From Pseudomonas sp. CCC3.1 (lineage in GTDB: Bacteria; Pseudomonadota; Gammaproteobacteria; Pseudomonadales; Pseudomonadaceae), in the NCBI RefSeq assembly GCF_034347405.1, contig NZ_CP133778.1:62001-126000 (forward strand): 64,000 bases of DNA, in the 5' to 3' direction. Below the pieces are notes generated by a model. That model worked only from the letters and a program-made list of their open reading frames with translations, was not told the origin of the DNA and did no database searches. The position numbers and the translations under genes are program-made. Numbering within the stretch: position 1 is the first letter of the stretch; the number at the start of each line of letters is the position of its first letter. This document shows, one piece after another, positions 8,519 through 16,022 of this stretch.

Positions 8519-8757
8519 TCTGGCTGTTCCGCATCAAAGGGCTCTTGCGCGATCTCTCCATCACGCTCAAGCAGGATTTGAACTTTCTGCTCCGCTTGAG
8601 CCAGTGCTCCCTGACAGTCACGGGTCAGGCGAATGCCTTGTTCGAAGGCGGTCAGTGAGTCTTCCAGTGACAGTTCGCCGTTTTCCAGGCGCTCAACCAG
8701 CGTTTGCAGGTCAGCAAGGGACTGCTCGAAATCCAGGGAAGCTTTTTTGCGGGCCAT
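8515..8757 (-). CDS. xseB: Exodeoxyribonuclease VII small subunit XseB
   Basis: Small subunit of exonuclease VII, which degrades single-stranded DNA into oligonucleotides together with XseA. The 80-residue helical protein shows the family core LADLQTLVERLENGELSLEDSL and AFEQGIRLTRDCQ. It begins MARKKASLDFEQ and is translationally coupled to ispA. xseA is not in this window, as is usual. Confidence 0.95.
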   Translation of the reverse strand: MARKKASLDFEQSLADLQTLVERLENGELSLEDSLTAFEQGIRLTRDCQGALAQAEQKVQILLERDGEIAQEPFDAEQPE

Positions 8758-9171
8758 GGCAGCGTTCTCGGTAGGCGTTAAAACCGGCTGACACTAGCAG
8801 ACAGCGGGTTTTGGGGCAAATCGAGGGGCTGTTTAACCCACCTGCGTGTGGGGCAAATCTGTTTAGTGCATGGTTTTTGTCGACACGTGATAACGATTGT
8901 TGAACCAACCCCTTCTGAATCGATACCCGCTTCATCGGCAGGGGATAAGCGAGTGCATTACTTGGCTTATTAACACTCAAACGGAGTGTGTTTTTTCGGG
9001 CTGTTTTAGGTGAGGACTTTTCTCTTCGGATTGAGGAAGCGTCTGACATTTTTCCTTTGTTCGATCACTTATGGTCTCGTCACTTGAATGGACTCGGTAA
9101 TGCGCAGTGACATGTTCTTTTTATGCCTATAAAGCGTTTGTGCGGCCTTGCACATTGGGGTGCAGGCCGTC
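8758..9171. other. 414-nt non-coding gap between xseB and tssA
   Basis: No credible gene was found on either strand; the short frames here lack family-like sequence and ribosome sites. The segment must carry the divergent promoters of xseB-ispA and of the type VI operon. It is visibly more AT-rich than its flanks and contains one hairpin with a T run (8973-8996). I looked for a sigma-54 -24/-12 element and found only a poor candidate (8936-8951). Confidence 0.6.
8973..8996 (+). terminator. Terminator-like hairpin upstream of tssA
   Basis: ACACTC (8973-8978) pairs with GAGTGT (8984-8989) across a 5-nt loop and is followed by GTTTTTT. This is a short intrinsic-terminator structure on the plus strand, although no plus-strand protein gene lies upstream. 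It could end a small RNA or attenuate a long type VI leader. Confidence 0.45.
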
Positions 9172-10725
9172 ATGACGTACTCCAGCAAATTGTTTGCCCA
9201 TCTGATTGCCTTGGCCAAAGCCCCTGTTTTCAAAGACAGCTTTGCCGGTAACGACGTGCGCTTCTCGAATGAGTTCGAAGCCCTTGAGCGCGAGATAGGC
9301 AAAGCGTATTCCATGACCGAAAACAACCAGATCGACTGGTTCGTTGTTCATGAGCAAAGCGAGGCCATGTTGCGCGATCAGTCCAAGGACCTGCGCGCCG
9401 CCGTCTGGCTGACATGGGCGCTTTTTCAGCGCGAGTCTTTTGCAGGGTTGCTGGCAGGTCTGGGTTTGTTGCATCACCTGTGTACCGAACAGTGGGCGCA
9501 CATTCACCCGCTCAAATTGCGTACCCGTACCGCCGCTATCAGTTGGCTGGTGGGGCGCCTGGACCGGGCGCTGAACGAAAACATCCCGATCAAAGAGCAA
9601 CTGCCGCTTTTTCGGCACATGGTCCAATTGCTGATGGAGCTGGAGAGCACGCTGGCCAAGTATTTGGGCGATGACGTGCCTTTATTGCTACCGATCTGCC
9701 GTCGCCTGACCCGAATGGTCCAGCGTGCAGTAGACAGCCAGCCCGAAACAGGCGTGATTGCGTCGGCGGTGGCGCAGGTCAAGCACGTTGCCACGCAGTT
9801 GATGGAGCCCAATGCGGTCATCTACAGCGAAAAAGATGCCCTCAAAGCGTTACGCCAGCAGCAAGACAGCGCGCGGGCACTGTGTATCTGGTGGTTAAAG
9901 CAAAAGGCGACGGACCTGCGTGCATTACGCCTGAATCGCACCCTGACCTGGCTGGCGATCGACACCGCTCCCGAGCGTAATGCTGAACAGATCACGCCTC
10001 TGCGCGGGGTCCCGGTCGACAGGCTTAAACGCTACAGAGAGCGATTCGAGCAGGGCCAATTTGCCGATCTGGTGGTGGACCTTGAAGCCAGCCTGGCCAA
10101 GGCCCCGTTTTGGTTCGACGGCCAGCGCATGGTCTGGGAGTGCCTGAGCGGCTTGAAGGCCGAGCTGGCGATGCGTGAAGTGGAGCTTCAATTTGCCTTG
10201 CTGCTTCAGCGTTCGCCGAACCTTGTGGACCTTCGTTTCAGCGACAACGTGCCGTTTGCCGACCAGCAGACCCGGGCCTGGATCACCGCCCAGGTCATGC
10301 CTCACCTCACCCGAAGCGAGCCGGACAGGGTCGAATCAGACACCGCATTACCCGCCTGGGAGGTTGCCCTCGAAGAGGCGCAAGAGGTGTTTCGTGTCAG
10401 TGGTTTCAAGCCAGCCGTGCAGTTGATCAAGCGTGGATTGATCCTTGCTCACGGGGAACGGTTGCGTTTTTTCTGGCAACTGGCCCTCGCCCGATTGTGC
10501 TTCCAGGCCAAGAAATACGAGCTCGCGAGGACCCAGCTCGAAATGCTCGACGAAGTGCTTCATCGCTCCGGGTTACAGACCTGGGAACCGGATCTGGTAC
10601 TGGAAGTTTTGCGCCTTTTGCATCGCTGCTGCGAGCTGCTGCCGCAAAACCACGAAGTGCGAGAGCGCAAGGACGAGATGTATCGCAGGTTGTGCCACCT
10701 CGATCTTGAAGTGGTACTCGAATAG
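9172..10725 (+). CDS. tssA: Type VI secretion protein TssA (HSI-II HsiA2-like)
   Basis: TssA proteins link the baseplate to sheath assembly and cap the growing tail tube. The product has an N-terminal ImpA domain (around residues 55-170: LRAAVWLTWALFQRESFAGL, then HLCTEQWAHIHPLKLRTRTA). The long C-terminal half is of the VasJ type, ending in MYRRLCHLDLEVVLE. I use ATG 9172 (MTYSSKLFAHLIALAKAPV, 517 residues), since homologues begin this way; an in-frame TTG at 9148 would add eight residues. The ribosome site is weak. As in HSI-II of P. aeruginosa, tssA is the first gene of the cluster. Confidence 0.9.
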   Translation: MTYSSKLFAHLIALAKAPVFKDSFAGNDVRFSNEFEALEREIGKAYSMTENNQIDWFVVHEQSEAMLRDQSKDLRAAVWLTWALFQRESFAGLLAGLGLLHHLCTEQWAHIHPLKLRTRTAAISWLVGRLDRALNENIPIKEQLPLFRHMVQLLMELESTLAKYLGDDVPLLLPICRRLTRMVQRAVDSQPETGVIASAVAQVKHVATQLMEPNAVIYSEKDALKALRQQQDSARALCIWWLKQKATDLRALRLNRTLTWLAIDTAPERNAEQITPLRGVPVDRLKRYRERFEQGQFADLVVDLEASLAKAPFWFDGQRMVWECLSGLKAELAMREVELQFALLLQRSPNLVDLRFSDNVPFADQQTRAWITAQVMPHLTRSEPDRVESDTALPAWEVALEEAQEVFRVSGFKPAVQLIKRGLILAHGERLRFFWQLALARLCFQAKKYELARTQLEMLDEVLHRSGLQTWEPDLVLEVLRLLHRCCELLPQNHEVRERKDEMYRRLCHLDLEVVLE

Positions 10726-10760
10726 GCCTTAGGGCCACACACACGCAAGGAAAAAACGTC

Positions 10761-11261
10761 ATGGCCAAAGAAAGCTCGGTAGCCCCCAAGGAACGGATCA
10801 ACATTACGTTCAAACCCGCTACTGGCGGCGCTCAAGAAGAAATCGAACTGCCGTTGAAGCTGCTGGTGCTGGGTGACTACATCCATCGTTTTGACGAACG
10901 CAAGCTTGAGGACCGCAAGCCAATTTCCATCGACAAAATGACCTTTGACGAGGTGCTTTCCAAGCAAGGGCTGGAACTGACCTTGAGCGTGCCCAACCGC
11001 TTGCAGGGCGAGGACAGCACCTATGAGCTGGCAATTGCGTTGCGCGTCAATGCGATGAAGGACTTCAACCCGGCGAGCCTGGTTGAGCAAATCCCCGAAC
11101 TGAAAAAACTGATGGAGCTGCGTGATGCCTTGGTTGCGCTCAAAGGCCCGCTGGGCAACGCCCCGAGCTTTCGCAAGGCGATTGAAGGCGTACTGGCCGA
11201 CGACGTCTCGCGCGCTCGAATACTGAGCGAGCTGGATTTGCTTCCGGCATTGGACGTTTGA
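10761..11261 (+). CDS. tssB: Type VI sheath small subunit TssB
   Basis: With TssC it polymerises into the contractile cytoplasmic sheath. The 166-residue protein has the family start KERINITFKPATGGAQEEIELPLKLLVLGDY and the C-terminal helix region IPELKKLMELRDALVALKGP used for TssB-TssC interlocking. AAGGAA lies before the ATG. It follows tssA by 35 nt and precedes tssC by 28 nt. Confidence 0.96.
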   Translation: MAKESSVAPKERINITFKPATGGAQEEIELPLKLLVLGDYIHRFDERKLEDRKPISIDKMTFDEVLSKQGLELTLSVPNRLQGEDSTYELAIALRVNAMKDFNPASLVEQIPELKKLMELRDALVALKGPLGNAPSFRKAIEGVLADDVSRARILSELDLLPALDV

Positions 11262-11289
11262 GCCCCCCATCAGTAAAGGAAGTCACACA

Positions 11290-12765
11290 ATGAGCACCCA
11301 TGCCGCACAGCAACAAGACGATAAAAGCACCGCATACAGCGTCCTTGACGACATCATTGCGCAAACCCGACTAACGCCCGACGACGACGCCTATGGCATT
11401 GCCAAGCGGGGTGTGGCGGCCTTTATCGAAGAACTGCTGAAACCACAAAACCAGGGTGAGCCGGTCAAGAAGGCCATGGTCGATCGCATGATCGCCGAGA
11501 TTGATGCCAAGCTCAGCCACCAGATGGACGAAATCCTTCACCACCCGACGTTCCAGTCCATGGAGTCGGCGTGGCGTGGTTTGCAATTGCTGGTTGATCG
11601 CACCAACTTCCGCGAAAACATCAAGATCGAAATCCTCAACGTCTCGAAAGAAGACCTGCTGGAAGATTTTGAAGACTCGCCAGAAGTCATGCAGTCCGGC
11701 CTCTACAAACACATCTATACCGCTGAGTACGGCCAGTTCGGTGGTGAGCCGGTAGGCGCGATTATCGCCAACTACTTCATGACCCCAAGCTCGCCTGACG
11801 TGAAACTCATGCAATACGTGTCGAGCGTTGCGTGCATGTCCCATGCCCCGTTTGTGGCATCGGCCGGCCCCAAATTCTTCGGGCTCGACAGCTTCACCGG
11901 CATGCCCAATCTGAAAGACCTGAAAGACCATTTCTCCGGGCCGCAATTTGCCAAGTGGCAGAGCTTTCGGGAGTCCGAAGACTCGCGCTACATGGCGTTG
12001 ACCGTGCCGCGTTTTTTGCTGCGCAGCCCGTACGACCCGGAAGAAAACCCGGTCAAATCCTTCGTGTACAAAGAAACCGTCGCCAACAGCCACGAGCATT
12101 ACCTGTGGGGCAACACCGCCTACACGTTCGCCTCCAGGCTGACCGACAGCTTTGCCAAGTTCCGCTGGTGCCCGAACATCATCGGCCCACAAAGCGGCGG
12201 CGCGGTTGAAGACTTGCCGCTGCACCACTTCGAAAGCATGGGCGAAATCGAAACTAAAATTCCGACCGAAGTGCTGGTGTCTGACCGTCGCGAATACGAA
12301 CTGGCCGAGGAAGGTTTCATTTCCCTGACCATGCGCAAAGGCAGCGACAACGCCGCGTTCTTCTCGGCTAACTCCGTGCAAAAGCCGAAGTTCTTCGGCA
12401 ACAGCGCCGAAGGCAAAAACGCAGAGCTGAACTACAAGCTCGGCTCACAACTGCCTTACATGATGATCATCAATCGCCTGGCGCATTACCTGAAGGTTTT
12501 GCAGCGCGAGCAGTTGGGGTCGTGGAAAGAGCGCTCCGACCTTGAGATTGAACTCAACAAGTGGATTCGCCAGTACATAGCCGATCAGGAAAACCCTAGC
12601 GCCGAAATCCGTGGCCTTCGCCCCCTGCGCTCTGCGCAAATCGTCGTCAGTGACGTCGAAGGCGAACCCGGCTGGTACCGCGTCAACCTCAACGTACGAC
12701 CGCACTTCAAGTACATGGGCGCTAACTTCACCTTGTCGCTTGTTGGCAAGCTGGACAAAGAGTAA
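11290..12765 (+). CDS. tssC: Type VI sheath large subunit TssC
   Basis: The large sheath subunit, recycled by ClpV after contraction. The 491-residue length is normal. Conserved stretches include FQSMESAWRGLQLLVDRT, the TAEYGQFGGEPVGAI region, FLLRSPYDPEENPVKSFVY and the C-terminal VSDVEGEPGWYRVNLNVRPH. The start has a clear AAAGGA ribosome site. It is co-directional with tssB and lies 12 nt from tssE. Confidence 0.97.
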   Translation: MSTHAAQQQDDKSTAYSVLDDIIAQTRLTPDDDAYGIAKRGVAAFIEELLKPQNQGEPVKKAMVDRMIAEIDAKLSHQMDEILHHPTFQSMESAWRGLQLLVDRTNFRENIKIEILNVSKEDLLEDFEDSPEVMQSGLYKHIYTAEYGQFGGEPVGAIIANYFMTPSSPDVKLMQYVSSVACMSHAPFVASAGPKFFGLDSFTGMPNLKDLKDHFSGPQFAKWQSFRESEDSRYMALTVPRFLLRSPYDPEENPVKSFVYKETVANSHEHYLWGNTAYTFASRLTDSFAKFRWCPNIIGPQSGGAVEDLPLHHFESMGEIETKIPTEVLVSDRREYELAEEGFISLTMRKGSDNAAFFSANSVQKPKFFGNSAEGKNAELNYKLGSQLPYMMIINRLAHYLKVLQREQLGSWKERSDLEIELNKWIRQYIADQENPSAEIRGLRPLRSAQIVVSDVEGEPGWYRVNLNVRPHFKYMGANFTLSLVGKLDKE

Positions 12766-12777
12766 CGGGAGCTGGGC

Positions 12778-13185
12778 ATGGCGGCATACGGCAGCCTTTT
12801 TGAGCGATTGGGCGGGGAGGCGGATCAACGCCTCGGCTGGAGTCGGGAAGCCAGCGCGCAGGCGTCCGTGGCTGCTCACTTGGCCAAAATGCTCAGCACC
12901 CGTGCGGGCAGCGTGCAAACGCTGCCCGACTATGGGCTCCCCGACCTTAACAACATGCGTTTGAGTCTGCATGACGCGCTTACACAGGCGCGCAAGGCCA
13001 TTGAAGAATTTATAGAGCGCTATGAACCGCGCCTGAGTCAGGTGCAGGTCATCTTCTTGCCCAATGACGACGATTTGTTGCGTCTCGCTTTCAGTCTGCA
13101 AGGGTGGCTGGAAGTGGAAGGGTCCAAGCGTCAGGTCAGCTTCACCGCGCACCTCGATGGCGGTGGCCAGGTCAAGGTGCGCTAG
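12778..13185 (+). CDS. tssE: Type VI baseplate protein TssE (gp25-like)
   Basis: TssE is the gp25 homologue that initiates sheath polymerisation at the baseplate. The 135-residue product starts MAAYGSLFERLGG and has the gp25 core: AAHLAKMLSTRAGSVQTLPDYGLPDLNN, IEEFIERYEPRLSQVQV, and the C-terminal strand pair FTAHLDGGGQVKVR. It follows tssC by 12 nt, and a 75-nt gap precedes tssF. Confidence 0.93.
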   Translation: MAAYGSLFERLGGEADQRLGWSREASAQASVAAHLAKMLSTRAGSVQTLPDYGLPDLNNMRLSLHDALTQARKAIEEFIERYEPRLSQVQVIFLPNDDDLLRLAFSLQGWLEVEGSKRQVSFTAHLDGGGQVKVR

Positions 13186-13260
13186 ACCGCGCGATGGTCG
13201 TGCCCAACTTCCCTGCTGCTTTCCCGCATTTGATGCCGTCGACAATTAACAGGTAGCGCC

Positions 13261-15039
13261 GTGTCCTTTAATCATTTTTACCAAAGCGAACTCACTGCAT
13301 TGCGTCAGTTGGGGAGTCGTTTCGCCGAGCGTAACCCCGCGTTGGCCCCGTTTTTGGGGCAGGCGGGGCGTGATCCGGATGTCGAACGGCTGCTCGAAGG
13401 GTTCGCATTCTTGACGGGGCGCCTGCGTCAAAAGCTCGATGATGGACTGCCCGAGCTCACGCACTCGTTGATGCACTTGCTGTGGCCCAACTACATGCGG
13501 CCACTGCCTGCGTTCAGCATGCTGCAATTTGACCCCCTGGACCGTCCAGGGCCTGCGTTGCGCGTTGAACGCGAAACCCGTGTGGCGAGCAAGCCCATCG
13601 AGGGCGTGAGTTGCCAGTTCAGAACCTGTTACCCGACAGACGTCTTGCCGCTGCAACTGGTTGAACTGAAACACTCGTTGAACGGTTCAGGCGCCATGCT
13701 GAGCCTGCGCCTGAACATGACCTGCGGCGGTCATCTCGGCGAGTTGGCGTTGAGCCGCCTGCGCTTGCATCTGTCGGGTGAGCGTTACATCAGCCAAATG
13801 CTTTATCTCGGATTACTGCGCCACCTGCACAACGTCGAGGTGGTGCCTTTGGATGGCGAAGGCAACGTCCTGGAAAGCGACAGCCTGGCGTTCACCCTGG
13901 CCCCCAACTGCATTCAGCCAGTGGGTTTCGCTGAAGATGAAGCGCTGATCCCGTACCCGCTGAATACCTTTCGCGGGTATCGCTATTTGCAGGAGTACTT
14001 CGCCTTTCAGGACAAGTTTCTGTTTGTTGACCTCAACGGCCTTGAGCGGCTTTCCACCCTGCCCGAAGACACCCTCAAACAGGTTCGCGGGCTGGAGTTG
14101 CGCTTCGACATTCGCAATAGCAGCGCACAGCGCCTGCGCCCGACCCTGGATAACGTGAAGCTTTACTGCACGCCCATCGTCAATCTGTTCCAGCACGACG
14201 CGATGCCGGTGCGTCTGGACGGTAAGCAGGACGAGTATCTGCTGATGCCCTCAAAGTTCGGGCTTGAGCATTGCGGGGTATTTTCGGTTGATGGTGTGAC
14301 CGGCTGGCGTGTCGACGGCAAGGGCTCGCAGACCTATGTGCCGTTCGAGTCATTCGAACACGACCCCAATTTTGATGTGCTCAACAAACAGGCGCATTAC
14401 AGCGTCCGCCAGCGTTCGGCCCTGCTGCATGAGGGGCTCGACACCTACCTCAGCTTTGACACCTGCCAGCCCGAGGCAAGTGAAACCCTGTCGATTGAGC
14501 TGACTTGCACCAACCAGAACCTTCCCCGGCGCCTTAACCAGGGTGATATCTGCCTGCCCAGTGAAGGGATGCCCGAGTTTCTGGTGTTTCGCAACATCGG
14601 GCCCGTGACGCCCAGCTATGCACCGCCGCTCACCCGCGACTTCCTCTGGAAGTTGATCAGCAACATGTCGCTCAACTACCTGTCGCTGGCCAACGTGGAT
14701 GCCCTGAAAGTCATTCTCGAAACCTACGACTTGCCGCGCTACTACGACCAGCACGCCGAGCGGGCCAGCAAAAAACTGCTGAACGGCCTCAAGTCGATTC
14801 GCCACGAGCACGTGGACCGACTCCTGCGGGGCTTGCCGCTAAGAGGCCTGCGCACCGAGCTGACGATAGATCCACAAGGTTACATCGGAGAGGGCGATCT
14901 GTTCGTTTTTGCCTCGGTGCTCAACGAGTTCTTCGCGCTTTACGCCAGCCTCAATTCGTACCACGAACTGCGGGTCAACAGCACACAGGGAGAGACCTAC
15001 CAATGGACACCTCGCATGGGGTTGCAGCCCTTGCTTTAA
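13261..15039 (+). CDS. tssF: Type VI baseplate protein TssF
   Basis: TssF forms the baseplate wedge with TssG, TssE and TssK. The 592-residue length is usual. It starts with GTG 13261 after AACAGGT, giving SFNHFYQSELTALRQLGSRFAERNPALAPFLG, the typical TssF N-terminus. Next come DPDVERLLEGFAFLTGRLRQKLDDGLPELTHSLMHLLWPNYMRPLP and a C-terminal end QWTPRMGLQPLL. Its last 37 nt overlap tssG in another frame, consistent with translational coupling of the wedge components. Confidence 0.96.
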   Translation: MSFNHFYQSELTALRQLGSRFAERNPALAPFLGQAGRDPDVERLLEGFAFLTGRLRQKLDDGLPELTHSLMHLLWPNYMRPLPAFSMLQFDPLDRPGPALRVERETRVASKPIEGVSCQFRTCYPTDVLPLQLVELKHSLNGSGAMLSLRLNMTCGGHLGELALSRLRLHLSGERYISQMLYLGLLRHLHNVEVVPLDGEGNVLESDSLAFTLAPNCIQPVGFAEDEALIPYPLNTFRGYRYLQEYFAFQDKFLFVDLNGLERLSTLPEDTLKQVRGLELRFDIRNSSAQRLRPTLDNVKLYCTPIVNLFQHDAMPVRLDGKQDEYLLMPSKFGLEHCGVFSVDGVTGWRVDGKGSQTYVPFESFEHDPNFDVLNKQAHYSVRQRSALLHEGLDTYLSFDTCQPEASETLSIELTCTNQNLPRRLNQGDICLPSEGMPEFLVFRNIGPVTPSYAPPLTRDFLWKLISNMSLNYLSLANVDALKVILETYDLPRYYDQHAERASKKLLNGLKSIRHEHVDRLLRGLPLRGLRTELTIDPQGYIGEGDLFVFASVLNEFFALYASLNSYHELRVNSTQGETYQWTPRMGLQPLL

Positions 15040-16010
15040 GCGGGTTGGCCAAGAGCATACGTGAGTACTCGCTGTTTCAGGCGGTGCAGTTGGTGGTTGA
15101 CCGGCTGCGTGTCGCGAACATGCATCTCTCGGAGGATGAACTCTACGACTGCGTGGAGTTTGCGGCTAACCCGAGCCTCGGGTTTCCGGGCAGCGATGTT
15201 GACACGGTGGAGTTCTTTGTCGAGCACGGCCAAGCCCGTGCGCGTCTGCGCTTAAACCTTATTGGGCTGATGGGCTCGGCTTCGCCGTTGCCTGCGTTCT
15301 ATGGCGAACAGGCGCTGGGTGACTGTGACAGCGACAACCCGACGCGTCAGTTTCTGAACCTGTTCAACCATCGGCTGCAGCGACTGATGCTGCCGATCTG
15401 GCGCAAATACCGTTATCGCGCGCGCTTTGAGAGTGGCGCCATCGACCCGTTTTCCAGCCATCTATTTGCCTTGATCGGTTTGGGTGGCGAGACCATCCGT
15501 GATGCCAAGGAACTGAACTGGAAGCGCCTGCTGCCCTACCTCGGTTTGTTGAGCTTGCGTGCGCATTCGGCGGCCCTGATCGAGTCCGTGCTGCGTTACT
15601 ACTTCAAGCACGCCGAACTGACGATTGAGCAGTGCATTGAGCGCCGCGTCGAGGTGCTTCAAGAACAGCGCAACTGTTTGGGGCGCGCCAATCATCAACT
15701 GAACGAAAGCCTGGTGCTGGGCACCCACGTACGCGACCGCAGCGGCAAGTTTCGCATCCATATCCGGCAACTGAGCTGGGACCGATTTCATGAGCTTCTG
15801 CCGATTGGCACGGGTTATCAGCCGCTGTGTGCGCTGGTGCGATTCACCCTGCGTGACCCGCTGGAGTACGACATTCGACTGGTGTTGCGGCACGAAGAAA
15901 TCCGCGAGTTGCGCATTGCCGAGCACAACGCCTGTCGCCTTGGGTGGACCAGTTGGCTGGGCCGCGAACACGCGGACGGCGTAGTGACTCTGGGCAGCAA
16001 ATTACATTAA
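15003..16010 (+). CDS. tssG: Type VI baseplate protein TssG
   Basis: Partner of TssF in the baseplate wedge. The 335-residue product begins inside tssF (GGGAGAG upstream of ATG 15003) and shows family hallmarks: SIREYSLFQAVQLVVDRL, LNLIGLMGSASPLPAFY, FLNLFNHRLQRLMLPIWRKYRY and LSWDRFHELLPIGTGYQPLCALVRF. The length and overlap with tssF are typical. Confidence 0.95.
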   Translation: MDTSHGVAALALSGLAKSIREYSLFQAVQLVVDRLRVANMHLSEDELYDCVEFAANPSLGFPGSDVDTVEFFVEHGQARARLRLNLIGLMGSASPLPAFYGEQALGDCDSDNPTRQFLNLFNHRLQRLMLPIWRKYRYRARFESGAIDPFSSHLFALIGLGGETIRDAKELNWKRLLPYLGLLSLRAHSAALIESVLRYYFKHAELTIEQCIERRVEVLQEQRNCLGRANHQLNESLVLGTHVRDRSGKFRIHIRQLSWDRFHELLPIGTGYQPLCALVRFTLRDPLEYDIRLVLRHEEIRELRIAEHNACRLGWTSWLGREHADGVVTLGSKLH

Positions 16011-16022
16011 GGACCAATGGCC

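Noticed and set aside
8936..8951. Possible -24/-12 sigma-54 element upstream of tssA (CGGCAGGGGATAAGCG)
   Set aside because: GG-N10-GC spacing is present but the flanking bases fit the consensus poorly; not enough to call a promoter.
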